Part shown: positions 38,301 to 42,800 of the stretch, piece by piece | Position numbering within the stretch: position 1 is the first letter of the stretch | How the letters are laid out: the number at the start of each line of letters is the position of its first letter | DNA from: Calliopsis andreniformis | Taxonomy: Eukaryota; Arthropoda; Insecta; Hymenoptera; Andrenidae | Reading direction: 5' to 3' | NCBI RefSeq assembly: GCF_051401765.1 | Contig: NC_135066.1 | Coordinates: 21,517,501-21,581,500 of the forward strand | Length of the DNA stretch: 64,000 nucleotides | Position numbers and translations under genes: made by a program | Notes under the pieces: model-generated | Database searches by the model: none | The model's input: the letters and a program-made list of their open reading frames with translations, nothing else | Told to the model about the DNA's origin: nothing

Positions 38301-38959
38301 TATGTTTACCTGGTTGAAGACGTCTGATACGTAATCTGCCCGATTTTTCACGATTTTACATATAACCTCCCATAAAACGGACTGACATAGTGTGACATCT
38401 CGATGAATTCATCTCAACAAACAGTAATATACTATGAATAGAAAACTAACGAATTCCACTTAAAAAAGTGAACATAGTTTTAAAATCTTCCTCACTATGT
38501 AACTCACAAAAAGATTATTCTTACTATATAATGTTTCCTTCTATACGAAACAAGCTTTATAATAACATTTTTTCGATATCTTCTACTTTTTATGAGATAT
38601 TCCACCATTTCCAGTTAAAAAAGACACTCTATACGTAAATATATAAAAGTTATCGAAAGTTTGGGAATATGTTTAGATAGGAAAATAAATTAAAAATGAA
38701 TTAATTCTATTTTAACAAGTTAAAGATACTGGCGAGTGAGTATATAAAAATTTTATCAATTATCCATTAACTAAAGATCATTTCATGATTATTTTCCAAT
38801 AGACACAAGTTGAATAGTAATGTTAACAGAGTATTCATGTCCAAAGCTTCAGATTAATAAAGTTTTTAAACATACTTGAACATTCCAATGTGCTCCTGGA
38901 CCGTAGGCTCTTCTCTGCGTCTCGTGCCAGTGGATGCTTCCTTGGGACATTTTGTACAT
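5052..38959 (-). CDS. TMEM200-family two-pass membrane protein, seven coding exons
   Basis: Joined exons 38959-38876, 35801-35699, 31351-31220, 16249-15810, 6084-6011, 5821-5601 and 5314-5052 give 438 codons and a TAA stop at 5054-5052. Junction phases 0, 1, 1, 0, 2, 1 all agree and every border is AG/GT. Residues about 29-33 (VVKGK) precede a membrane segment at 42-63. A loop at 64-97 carries three N-glycosylation sequons (N78LT, N85ES, N94LS). A second membrane segment spans 98-117 (AGPIVMGVGGFIVVAACVMT) and is followed by FEARDNAAKVVPAR. The same order (VVxGK, TM, GY, GP..MG.G.F.., ENRD-like) marks vertebrate TMEM200 proteins. The long basic, Ser-rich tail (about 118-438) should be cytoplasmic. 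Molecular function of the family is poorly known. The start may be Met1 or Met4, and an upstream coding exon cannot be excluded because ATG directly follows the acceptor. Confidence 0.85.
5601..5821 (-). CDS. TMEM200-like exon 6
   Basis: 221 nt, phase 2 in and phase 1 out. It encodes SESLEQQKMGG through TKVEYVEEVDETIRSP to SPKLS, part of the cytoplasmic tail. Two acceptors compete: ...GATAG/GTC at 5826 and ...GGTCAG/C at 5821. Only the second keeps frame with exon 5. The donor is TCAG/GTCACT, a weak but valid GT site. Confidence 0.8.
6011..6084 (-). CDS. TMEM200-like exon 5
   Basis: 74 nt, phase 0 in and phase 2 out, encoding EETSYTLVNKSGRELLNTLA plus EQFS. The acceptor is TTAATCAG and the donor is TCTAA/GTAAGT. 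It is short and lies only 190 bp from exon 6, in contrast to the 9.7-kb intron on its other side. That intron begins in intact gene sequence and then runs into a Tc1 relic within about 250 bp. Confidence 0.8.
6300..7255 (+). pseudogene. Degenerate Tc1-like transposase in intron 4
   Basis: Plus-strand codons read the Tc1 HTH region (SGRPPKTTTR, ASEITRELHE, STVTRRLQDVGLFG), then a catalytic-domain stretch with FSDETKFN, KHGGGNLMV, a decayed SPDLNxIEHL-like segment and DSMPRLCVAVIIEKAMPTRY with a stop at 7180-7182. Frameshifts and stops are frequent, so it is dead. The 3' terminal repeat ends near 7255 (CTTGAAAAATCTACCCTA). The same end recurs in inverse orientation at 14676-14740. It lies in the fourth intron of the TMEM200-like gene, in opposite orientation to it. 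Confidence 0.8.
7320..8220. repeat. Foldback element with split inverted arms
   Basis: Two blocks recur as inverted copies. 7330-7475 pairs with about 8035-8160 (AAGAATTTAATTTTCTATCA on the left). 7549-7613 pairs with 7958-8022 (TTGCTTATGCTACAGTTAGT). In the left arm a 75-bp segment separates the blocks and has no counterpart on the right. The central loop (7614-7957) has no coding signal. The matching short ORFs on the two arms are only a consequence of the repeat. Confidence 0.7.
8715..9090 (+). repeat. Left arm of a long inverted repeat around the hAT gene
   Basis: This segment matches the reverse complement of about 12650-13085 with scattered substitutions and indels, sharing CGTGTTACTCGTTGCTTTCA-like and TGACTTCACGATAAA blocks. 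It is GC-richer than its surroundings. The two arms bracket the hAT transposase, 0.75 kb from one end and 0.8 kb from the other. Confidence 0.75.
9091..9843. other. AT-rich non-coding DNA 3' of the hAT transposase
   Basis: There are no ORFs with family resemblance. It has several poly(T) runs and a local inverted pair (GACATAAACCGCTCATTTG near 9578 and CAAATGGGCGGTTCATG near 9624). It is probably the untranslated part of the hAT element. Confidence 0.4.
9844..11866 (-). pseudogene. hAT transposase with N-terminal BED-type zinc finger
   Basis: The minus strand encodes about 670 residues interrupted by only one frameshift (about 10790) and one stop (TAA at 10498-10500). A BED-type finger starts at residue 12 (CFCKACNKV..IRRHSFTKLH). 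Then come VYEDETSDSTNDKW (first catalytic Asp region), LSCNNASVMTG, CVCHFVALAAS, KFSDTRWLIRHQCVQR, and a C-terminal dimerisation block NATAERIFSMLPDVKSRKRN that includes the catalytic Glu. In the second motif hAT enzymes carry Asp where this copy has Asn (NNAS), consistent with inactivity. The layout resembles ZBED/FAM200-like insect hAT elements. It is antisense-independent of the host gene: both are on the minus strand, with the element inside intron 4. Confidence 0.85.
11867..12649. other. Upstream flank of the hAT gene, no other feature
   Basis: Between the hAT start and the right inverted arm there is no recognisable coding sequence. A GC-richer patch at 12000-12140 (ACGCGCACTCGGAC, GACGCGCGTAGC) may be the element's promoter or subterminal region. 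I could not find the short 10-20-bp terminal repeats with 8-bp duplication expected for hAT. Confidence 0.35.
12650..13085 (-). repeat. Right arm of the long inverted repeat around the hAT gene
   Basis: Inverted partner of 8715-9090. Relative to the left arm it has an extra segment of about 65 bp (about 13005-13075, as read from the alignment by eye). ORFs on it are incidental. Confidence 0.75.
13195..13709. mobile_element. Non-autonomous hAT MITE with 8-bp target duplication
   Basis: Ends CAGAGTTGGGCATTAT and ATAATACCCAACTCTG are inverted copies, with similarity continuing about 80 bp inward (ATTATTTAAATAACGATTCG, then TTCGTTATTCGAAG). The flanks 13187-13194 and 13710-13717 are identical: CCGTGAGA. 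An 8-bp duplication with a CAGAGTTGG terminus is the signature of hAT. No transposase is encoded. Removing the element and one duplication joins the flanking GC-rich sequence cleanly, so it inserted into the retroposon-like sequence that continues to 14350. Confidence 0.93.
13718..14350 (+). mobile_element. GC-rich retroposon 3' end with poly(A) tail
   Basis: A GC-rich block unlike its AT-rich surroundings ends in 27 A residues at 14324-14350, as expected of a plus-strand retroposed transcript. It contains five 38-bp repeats, an AATAAA at 14191-14196 well before the tail, and a small CCGACTGAGTCGG hairpin at 14250-14262. It seems to continue leftward beyond the MITE to about 13090. No RT is visible, so it may be a SINE-like or 5'-truncated non-LTR copy. 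Family unknown. Confidence 0.55.
13889..14065 (+). repeat. Five tandem 38-bp repeats
   Basis: Units of 38 bp start at about 13890, 13928, 13965, 14003 and 14041 around CCGGGAGTCCCCGACTCCAA and a CCGACCGACCGG box. Since 38 is not a multiple of three, the proline/arginine-rich ORFs seen here change frame every unit and are not likely to be translated. Confidence 0.85.
14676..14740 (-). repeat. Orphan terminal repeat of the Tc1 family seen at 7200-7255
   Basis: TAGGGTAGATTTTTCAAGG and CATATACTTGGCGTGCTTTT match, in inverse orientation, the terminal sequence at 7205-7255. No transposase follows, so this is a solo end or a heavily deleted copy. Confidence 0.65.
14741..15809. other. Intron 4 sequence without recognisable feature
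   Basis: AT-rich DNA with no coding similarity. A motif at 15707-15720 (GCATATACTTGGCG) matches part of the Tc1 terminus mentioned above and may be another trace of it. Confidence 0.4.
15810..16249 (-). CDS. TMEM200-like exon 4 (second TM half and start of tail)
   Basis: 440 nt, phase 1 in and phase 0 out. The acceptor TATATTTCACAG is followed by GA, which completes the Gly codon from exon 3. It encodes FIVVAACVMTFEARDNAAK, then a basic tail with RNQRNRRSTSSQTTK, SFERs-like Ser/Pro sites such as NRSPTPSIHE and KKSPSAPTLLDKRSPRKR, ending NPSYSPHQ at donor CATCAG/GTATAA. This is the largest exon and the best conserved stretch of the gene in the window. Confidence 0.88.
16250..17252. other. Intron 3 proximal part, nothing recognised
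   Basis: AT-rich except for a GC-richer patch at 16790-17020 with several CG dinucleotides (CCATGCGTACGTGAG, CGACACGAGTCATGCGCGATC). No ORF, no repeat partner and no splice-bounded reading frame was found. Confidence 0.4.
17253..18409 (-). other. Cluster of exon-like segments in intron 3, gene unknown
   Basis: Several short minus-strand reading frames have intron-type borders. 18169-18092: acceptor TTTTCCACAG, 78 nt reading PGLRGQILSHETKEGG, donor GATAA/GTAAAT. 17995-17951: 45 nt with acceptor AATGCAG and donor TTGCG/GTAGGT. 17508-17458: 51 nt, donor AAGAG/GTACGT. 17347-17253: acceptor ATATTACAG then ATGAAAGAGCTAACACAGGA. Joining the first to the second across a 96-nt intron gives a terminating frame ending ENGPRERCSK. 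None is recognisable, phases do not link all of them, and none fits usefully into the TMEM200 protein. They may be a nested small gene, alternative ends, or chance. Confidence 0.3.
18410..19311. other. Intron 3 sequence with an imperfect duplication
   Basis: A motif of about 30 bp around GTGCAGTCGCAATAGACCATA (18296) recurs near 18415 as GTACAGTCGCTATATAAGTATAGGCC, suggesting an old 119-bp duplication at the left border of this stretch. A minus-strand ORF of 89 codons (18390-18659) overlaps it but has no recognisable content. Confidence 0.35.
19312..19566 (-). repeat. Dispersed repeat, copy 1
   Basis: The reverse complement aligns along its length with 29949-30240. Shared blocks include TAAGATATTTATACGTTTC, ACATTTTTCCCTGTCATG against ACATTTTTCCGTGCCATG, and AGCTACAAGAATA. 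Estimated by eye at roughly 75% identity. Unclassified, non-coding. Confidence 0.75.
19700..20270 (+). pseudogene. Ty3/gypsy integrase fragment
   Basis: The ORF at 19724-20068 reads a Cys/His-poor remnant of the integrase zinc finger (LCKILQILSRKLVCRKNHAP), then catalytic-core text ENKYILTVQVDLTKFSQVYP with a core Asp, and EFMCKYGISDY. An internal deletion then joins directly to FERSRAILTDYLKRYVKSD, removing the second Asp and catalytic Glu region. 20192 onward reads LKTPEFKYTYHDFITDIKLK, the C-terminal integrase segment, in another frame. It stops where the 591-bp tandem repeat begins, at a shared TTAAATTGTTACAG. It is inactive. Confidence 0.8.
20261..21600 (+). repeat. 591-bp higher-order tandem repeat, 2.3 copies
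   Basis: Copies start at about 20261, 20852 and 21443 (the third stops near 21600), with very high identity between copies 1 and 2. Each unit is itself two diverged halves of about 280 and 310 bp. Both halves contain a T-rich tract ending TTTCAG, an 81- or 83-bp core with GCTGCTGTCTCT near its end, and CGTGCA(C/T)TTATGTAAGT. So every half looks like acceptor, exon, donor. Cores: 20477-20557, 20756-20838, 21068-21148 and 21347-21429. In 20756-20838 the donor GT is changed to AT. Confidence 0.9.
21601..21929. other. Unassigned segment after the tandem repeat
   Basis: It starts with a GC-richer stretch (CAGTAGCTCCGCGGAGCGTC, with a CTCCGCGGAG palindrome) and contains AATAAA at 21861-21866. It could be an LTR or 3' end belonging to the local gypsy debris, but no matching second copy is in the window. 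Confidence 0.3.
21930..22428. repeat. AAGACGTCTT-rich palindromic MITE-like repeat, copy 1
   Basis: Short variants of AAGACGT / ACGTCTT occur every 20-40 bp on both strands for about 490 bp. The right edge reads GATGTCTTTGTGCT, the inverse of the AGCACAAAGACATC found at the left edge of the copy at 27271. It interrupts gypsy RT sequence, which resumes immediately at 22429. Confidence 0.75.
22429..22920 (+). pseudogene. Ty3/gypsy RT C-terminus and RNase H fragment
   Basis: Reads KCVEPNLKKIGAINNMPGPE, FLGTVGYCRKFISNFSTIVK, PLTSLLKKDVKF and LTEKSLPQYPDF (RT thumb and connection), then a stop, and in the shifted frame ALTCDASNVGIGVVLLQ with the first RNase H Asp, LPITYYSRTLNQP and EHFRPYLFG. The frame is broken at about 22709 and by later stops. 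The sequence is cut at 22922 by a MITE and resumes at 23479. It is the wrong side of the integrase fragment (RT should precede integrase), so at least two gypsy relics or a rearrangement are present. Confidence 0.85.
22923..23471. mobile_element. Long-TIR MITE inserted in the gypsy RNase H
   Basis: The left arm begins CAGGATG and contains GCACCTCAAA, TCAATGGAGCTCACACAATG and GATATCAAGG. The right arm carries their inverted equivalents (TTTGAGGTGCACCCTG at the end). Removing it rejoins gypsy coding text (TFTI / NHRLLQL). A TA precedes the left end, and the right flank reads CATATAG, so the target duplication is degraded. No transposase. Confidence 0.8.
23418..23445 (+). repeat. 28-nt poly(C) run
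   Basis: Twenty-eight consecutive C residues in the right arm of the MITE. The left arm has only CCCC at the corresponding place (ATATCCCCGTTG), so the run is a secondary expansion. It could form an i-motif or G-quadruplex and is prone to length error in assemblies. Confidence 0.95.
23479..23570 (+). pseudogene. Ty3/gypsy RNase H C-terminal fragment
   Basis: Reads NHRLLQLLVNCKNPSSRLVR then WRLLLNE, the conserved segment that follows the RNase H core in gypsy Pol. It continues the fragment that ends at 22920 and is itself cut at 23571 by an LTR starting TGTAACG. Confidence 0.85.
23571..24859 (+). mobile_element. Solo LTR of about 1.29 kb
   Basis: It begins TGTAACGACC and ends GGGACGTTACA, a TG...CA unit with a 7-bp inverted terminus (TGTAACG / CGTTACA). 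TATATAAGG at 23871 is a good TATA box and AATAAA lies at 24726-24731. A block GACCGCTCCTTTAGAGGTAG occurs twice about 165 bp apart, with a third decayed copy near 24391. A TTAACCGCACGCCACACGA block near its 3' end is shared with the LTR at 59290-59862, so the two are related families. No internal region or PBS follows and no target duplication is preserved. Confidence 0.75.
24860..27269. other. Intron 3 sequence; simple repeats and a GACGC-rich repeat
   Basis: No coding similarity was found. A short hairpin GAGACGCAGCAGCGTCTC lies at 26471-26488, and diverged versions of a GGTGCG(A/T)GACGC..CCGCGT motif recur at about 26500 and 26840 and again near 29620. A (TATT)n tract spans about 26963-27000. 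A minus-strand 22-codon frame with donor GGCAG/GTGGGT near 26040 could be a tiny exon, but nothing supports it further. Confidence 0.4.
27271..27490. repeat. AAGACGTCTT-rich repeat, copy 2 (left part)
   Basis: Starts CCCACATAGCACAAAGACAT, close to the CCCAAATAGCACA terminus of the complete copy at 37695, and follows that copy closely up to about 27490, where similarity ends. The right half is missing. Confidence 0.85.
27491..28137. other. Intron 3 sequence, no recognised feature
   Basis: A GC-richer segment at 27690-28000 precedes the minisatellite and may belong to the same repeat, but no ends or coding sequence could be defined. Confidence 0.35.
28138..28600. repeat. Degenerate minisatellite of about 50-bp units
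   Basis: About nine or ten units, each beginning near GCGGCTCCCTGATTT and containing a small dyad (CTGATTTTATATCAG in the best unit, at about 28524-28538) followed by GTTCGTC and a CCAACTTCCTTG-like spacer. Units vary from 45 to 57 bp and many are diverged. The right border meets TGTTACGAGACGGG on the minus strand at 28678, which would suit an LTR start, so the array could lie inside an LTR. I could not find the other LTR end. Confidence 0.7.
28677..29497. repeat. Foldback element with arms of about 130-180 bp
   Basis: 28677-28830 and the reverse complement of about 29330-29497 match closely, for example TATATGTAATTATAATATAT and CTATTCAATGTTTAAACC. The interior (28850-29330) carries no recognisable coding sequence. 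Terminal sequence CAAT(AT)GATAT(A/G)G. Confidence 0.8.
29949..30240 (+). repeat. Dispersed repeat, copy 2
   Basis: Inverted relative to copy 1 at 19312-19566. Both end near AAGATATTTATACGTTTC(C/T)AGATAAA. Short ORFs on it are incidental. Confidence 0.75.
30587..30659 (+). tRNA. tRNA-Thr (anticodon TGT)
   Basis: A complete cloverleaf: acceptor GCCTCCA pairs with TGGGGGC (one G-T), D arm GCTC/GAGC, anticodon stem CTGGT/ACCAG with loop CTTGTAA giving anticodon TGT, T arm GAGAG TTCAAAT CTCTC, discriminator A at 30659. Internal A box (TAGCTCAGGGG) and B box (GAGTTCAAATC) are intact, so RNA polymerase III transcription is expected. There is no intron and no encoded CCA. It reads ACA codons. It lies inside intron 3 of the TMEM200-like gene on the opposite strand. 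Confidence 0.97.
30664..30672 (+). terminator. RNA polymerase III T-run terminator of tRNA-Thr
   Basis: Nine consecutive T residues begin five bases after the tRNA 3' end, a strong Pol III termination signal. Confidence 0.9.
30673..31219. other. Intron 3 sequence, nothing recognised
   Basis: Strongly AT-rich, with no ORF of note and no repeat partner in the window. The 70-codon plus-strand ORF at 31203 is the shadow of exon 3. Confidence 0.6.
31220..31351 (-). CDS. TMEM200-like exon 3 (lumenal loop and start of TM2)
   Basis: 132 nt, phase 1 in and out. The acceptor is CTATACAG and the donor is GGAG/GTATGT. It encodes YFADQLSVAQEIRGNLTIKV then KNESRGFHLNNLSYAGPIVM and GVG. All three N-glycosylation sequons of the protein are here (NLT, NES, NLS), which agrees with an extracellular or lumenal loop between the two membrane segments. 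The GPIVMGVG start of the second membrane segment corresponds to the GPxxMGIG signature of TMEM200. Confidence 0.9.
31352..32820. other. Intron 2 sequence, nothing recognised
   Basis: AT-rich, with no coding similarity, no repeat match in the window and no RNA gene seen. Confidence 0.5.
32821..33235. mobile_element. MITE with terminus GTGTCCCAGAACT
   Basis: The left end GTGTCCCAGAACTGGTAGTATA and the right end, inverse of GTGTCCCAGAACTAGTAGTATA, start inverted arms of about 150 bp that include matching TTTTACATGAAAAAATAAG-like and GCTTCGTTGTC-like blocks. Both sides are flanked by TATA-type sequence. It has no ORF. The terminus resembles mariner/Tc1-type non-autonomous elements, by inference. 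Confidence 0.85.
33666..35258 (-). mobile_element. Full-length Tc1-like element with TA duplications
   Basis: The inverted ends CAGTGGCGGACATATACTTA and the inverse of CAGTGGCGGATATATACTTA lie exactly inside TA dinucleotides (33664-33665 and 35259-35260). Length 1593 bp is normal for Tc1. An internal direct repeat of the terminus (TTGCGGACATACATTTATGA) occurs near 33868, about 200 bp inside, which is an IR/DR-like arrangement. The transposase is on the minus strand and broken. It lies in intron 2 of the TMEM200-like gene, same orientation. Confidence 0.92.
34130..34840 (-). pseudogene. Tc1 transposase pseudogene
   Basis: The clearest stretch (34575-34270) reads FTDESNFNRLGSDG with the first catalytic Asp, RRIGEEFN, VLIWGCITINGIG and GIMNRFVYLNIIKNILLPFA. 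Further left, in another frame, DNDPKHTAKVVKQFF supplies the second Asp, and a decayed WPTQSPD follows where SPDLNPIE is expected. The N-terminal HTH between 34840 and 34600 is barely readable. Several frameshifts and stops are present, so it is inactive in spite of intact element ends. Confidence 0.85.
35699..35801 (-). CDS. TMEM200-like exon 2 (first TM segment)
   Basis: 103 nt, phase 0 in and phase 1 out. The acceptor is ATCGAATAG and the donor ATAG/GTGAGT is strong. It encodes VVKGKVTTRCLWYACKAL then GIGLLLMLLGACMATI. VVKGK followed by a hydrophobic segment and Gly-Tyr at the junction with exon 3 parallels VVRGK...LGY of TMEM200A as I recall it. Confidence 0.9.
35802..37694. other. Intron 1 sequence, nothing recognised
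   Basis: About 1.9 kb of AT-rich DNA without ORFs or repeats that match elsewhere in the window. Confidence 0.5.
37695..38073. mobile_element. AAGACGTCTT-rich palindromic MITE, complete copy 3
   Basis: The ends CCCAAATAGCACA and TGTGTGCTATTTGGG are inverted copies bounding 379 bp filled with AAGACGT/ACGTCTT variants on both strands. It matches copy 2 at 27271 closely (for example GATGTCCAAATTACGTATAT in both). It has no ORF and no clear target duplication. Confidence 0.88.
38876..38959 (-). CDS. TMEM200-like exon 1 (first coding exon)
   Basis: 84 nt, 28 codons, phase 0 out. It encodes MYKMSQGSIHWHETQRRA then YGPGAHWNVQ. An acceptor (TTTTAACTTTAG) directly precedes the ATG, so at least one untranslated exon must lie upstream. 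Met4 is an alternative start. The donor is GTTCAA/GTATGT. Confidence 0.8.
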
Positions 38960-39299
38960 CTAAAGTTAAATAAATTCTGTATTATTTAAAGTGATCAGTG
39001 TCATAACCTATAAGAAATTCCGTTGGAAAATAGCTGAAATGTAAGGCTAGTTAAAATTAGATGTGATATGAAGTTAGTTAAATCTTGTTAACAATCAAAA
39101 TGTGCTTTTGAACAAAAACAAGTTTGAAATGAATAAAATTATTCGACTATAAGTCTAGAGGATTAGACTTTAAATGTTTCTTATATTTATTTCTTTAGTT
39201 AAATGACATAGATACTACACAACATACATATATCCTTTTAGAATGAAATGGAAACATGTTTACATTAGTATTATAATAATTCTAGTAATAAATAATTAT
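38960..39299. other. Upstream intron of the TMEM200-like gene, nothing recognised
   Basis: AT-rich with no coding sequence. By the acceptor at 38960 it should be intronic. Confidence 0.5.
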
Positions 39300-39628
39300 A
39301 TAAGGTGTTCGACGACAAGTACTAGAAATGCTAGAACAAGATGAAAGTGAAAACAAACGAAATTGCGTTTCCGTTTTCGTTTTGTGAGTTATGACACATG
39401 ACATGGGACTCATTCTACTGACTTCGCTGTATCTGGTCCGACTAATACCCAACGGTAGTAGAATAAGTCCCCAGTCTGACACATTTCACGTGACTTGTGG
39501 ACATTTTTACAACAAATAACTCTGTAACAAAGTCTCGGACATAATTTTGTCATTCTTGATCTTTGTTTTGTTTTGGTGTGTAGAATTACCCTTTAAAATT
39601 TTTTACATGCATTGTCGAATACCTTATA
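39300..39628. mobile_element. MITE family B, copy 1
   Basis: The ends ATAAGGTGTTCGAC and GTCGAATACCTTAT are inverted. The interior shares CTTCGCTGTATCTGGTC and an inner hairpin (CATTCTACTG .. GTAGTAGAATAAG) with the copy at 44615-44953. No coding sequence. Confidence 0.85.
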
Positions 39629-39689
39629 CAACTACTCCCTGCTCTTAGGTTTAAAGATATATACAATATGTTTTATATTACTAGAATGA

Positions 39690-39845
39690 ACTTTCGTGGA
39701 ATACGAAAATGAAATATAAAATTGCGTGGAATACGGAAATGAAATATAAGATTGTGTGAATACAGAAATGAAATATAAGATTGCGTGAACACGAAAATGA
39801 AATATAACATTGCGTGAAATGCGGAAGTGAAATATAAAACATCCC
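39690..39845 (+). repeat. Tandem repeat of about 34 bp, five units
   Basis: Units read ATTGCGTGGAATACGGAAAT followed by GAAATATAAG with small indels. The minus-strand ORF across it (Phe/Ser/Tyr repeats) is a by-product. Confidence 0.85.
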
Positions 39846-42800
39846 TTTAGCGACCGAAATTTAGGCATTACAGTGATGACAAAATTATAAGAAGTATTAA
39901 CATCACCCAGTGTTAACTACGCACTTAGAAGCCCACACCACACCATCCAATATTAACTACTTATGCACTCAACCATGCTTTTTGCGAATATCTCGGAAAG
40001 TAAAGCCGAGCTAAAGGCGATAACATGTGCATATACATATATAGAGAAAAGTTGTTCAAGATGATGACCTTGGCAACATATTTCAACCACGTATTTGTGG
40101 TCGTTAATGACTAAATTAGTTGATACGATCTTAAATAAAAAAAAAAAAACAATTGCTTGAATAATCGCTTTTCAGGGAAAGTGAAATTATTACAACTGAA
40201 AACAACTATTTTTAACACGTTTATAACCTTCTGACCCACAGTGGGTGAGGGCAATTTGAACGATAATTCTTCGTGATGTTTTCATTAGATTCTTGCTGAA
40301 CTTTTGCTTAGCTTTCAACAGCTGATGTGATGTTGATACATACTATAAACGTAATATGGTGAAATTACTGTGATAATAGTACTTATAGAGCAGATTCACT
40401 CTTCAGTCTATTAATTCTTCTAATTAATTGATAGTATCTATATTATTACATTTTCTCCTTTTTCTTTCATATGACATTTTTAATCATTATGTGAAACTTG
40501 TACCGACTTCCTGAGTGTAGGAATAAATTAGTACTTTTTTGGTGGACTGTAAACGTGTTACATTCTAATGTAATTCTAGGAGTGACTCGCGTGAGAATTT
40601 GTTCGAAAGAGTAGGAAACAAGGCATCGTTTTGCTTAATATCTCGTTTCATTTAACAGAAAGCGAAACTCCACCCCTCATCTCACTTTAATCCGACTTCG
40701 TGATGCGTATATGTATAGTACTTGCTACAGCTTTTATCGCTCTCTCCTACCCATTCAATTTTACATAAGAGTAGGCAGACAGAGACTGGCGCACAGAATG
40801 TGTTCGTGTAATATTATTTGCAAGGTATCTGCGCGCGCACGTATATGTGCATGTATGCATGGTAGTGCATCATCTGCGTGTTTGCCCTTGTTTTGTATTT
40901 CTCCAAGTCTTTCATCGAGGCAACTTCTGGTTTTGCATCGATCCAAATCCTTCTTCACGATTCCTTTCACAGTCTCTCTTTAGAGCTGAAAAGTTTCTCA
41001 TTTTTCTCGCAACGGTCTTGTAACCAATTCGGGGGCTGATCGAACTTGATTGAAATTTCGAGATTGGTGGAGGAGCCCTTTTCAACGCATTATGGAATCT
41101 GTTTTATCGAATTTTTTTCAACAATGTGAAAAACGAAAATAGAAGAATTGTTTCCCTTTATAATGTTTCGTAAACATAAAAATCACTGTAATAGATATTA
41201 AAAATAAAATTTTGAAGACAATCAAATAGCTGATAGATTGTAAAAATCGTTTCAAATATTTTATGAAACTAAAATGAGCAATAGACTAACGACTATAGAA
41301 AATTTGTTTCCATAAGAACCAATCAATTTATTTTCCTTTATGCAATCACAATCTTTCATCGAATTACACTCTACTTTATCCAATTGAATCTCGTTGGCAG
41401 ATAATAGAATTCGTTTGAATGCTGGGTCGAGAGAATATTCAATTTATGTAGATGTCTGCTTTAGGGTTTTTAAATGTCTTTCTCATAGTAATCGATTTGT
41501 CTGTTTTCACAAAATTAATTTTAATCACTCAGAGATATAAACAAGGGAATTGAATTTTAATTTCACCTTTGATTAATTGAATATGCACCGATATTTGGTA
41601 TTCGAGTACGTTATTACATCATCTTTAATTTGCGTATTTCATATTTTAATTTAAACGAGTAAAAATTAATTTCAAGAGAGAACGGTGAAAAATTGTCGAA
41701 GAAAATAATTTTTAGAAAATAATTAACAAATCGGGTCTGGTTAGGTCTGGGTTACAGGTGGCTCACAGAAGGGGGACTAAGACGGAGCCTTTTTATTTTA
41801 ACGGATAGCTTTAGCATTTACAAAGATTCAATCTCTAAAGCATTTAATCATTCTTTAATGATATAAGAAAATAAGAAAAACTAGTAAGAAAGAAAAGGAA
41901 AGAAAATAAGAAATAAAAGAAAGAAGGATATTAGATATAAGCTTCAGAACGATAGGGGTATATTACCTTTAACAATCTTTTAAATATTCTAAGATCCATC
42001 GTTTGAATTAAGTCGGACCACCTCAAGACTGGAGACTGAAGAGTTGAGAACAGGAATGAACAGTTCGAAACTAGGTCTAAACTAGAATCGAAACGACGTA
42101 ACCAAGAGATTCATAGAATCGGAAGCGAGACGAGAGATTCCAGTTACCTTATCCGTGATGAAATCTTGACGCATTAAGACACGAGATGGTTGAAAGCAGG
42201 CAGAGATTAGTCCAACCTGTATGCGCGAATGAGCGTTGCTAAGATGAAACTCGAAAGTGTCAAAAACTAGCACGCGAAAAACCACCCCTTTACGAATCCT
42301 ATCTGAACTAAGACCGCATCGAAACCAATAGGGTTGAGAACAGGAACTAGCAGTTCAATCTTTCTTTCGTATTCACAAATTCCGAAATAAAAGAATATAA
42401 TAAAATAACCCTAGAAAGCAGAAGCTAACCGAGTGAATTTCCAAGGAAATGTGCGAAAAAGGCAAGGGGAGCGATTGCGGTGCAACTAGATGAAGCGAAC
42501 CAAGGAATCGAACTTGACGAAAAGTTGACGGAACTCTTTGGGGAGCCACATTCAACGAATACTTGCCAGTAATGATATGGTGACACAAAAAAGGCGTCCC
42601 TCGAAAACAGGAGAAATGCAGAGTTTGAGAGGGTGAAATAAAGTTTTCCTTCTGAACACTGCAAAGATGTTAAAAATTGTGCTCCGAATTCTGGAGGTTG
42701 GAAGTCTTCGAGGTAAAAAGAGGGTAAAGAGAAGGGTTGATATCGCGCGCGGTATATTTTTATAGGTAGACTTTTAGCCAAAGAAAGAATCGTTGCAAAT

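Noticed and set aside
42425..42781. A 118-codon minus-strand ORF (Ser/Phe-rich) as a host gene
   Set aside because: No recognisable domain, splice partners or conservation clue. It lies in a GC-richer, repeat-like block.
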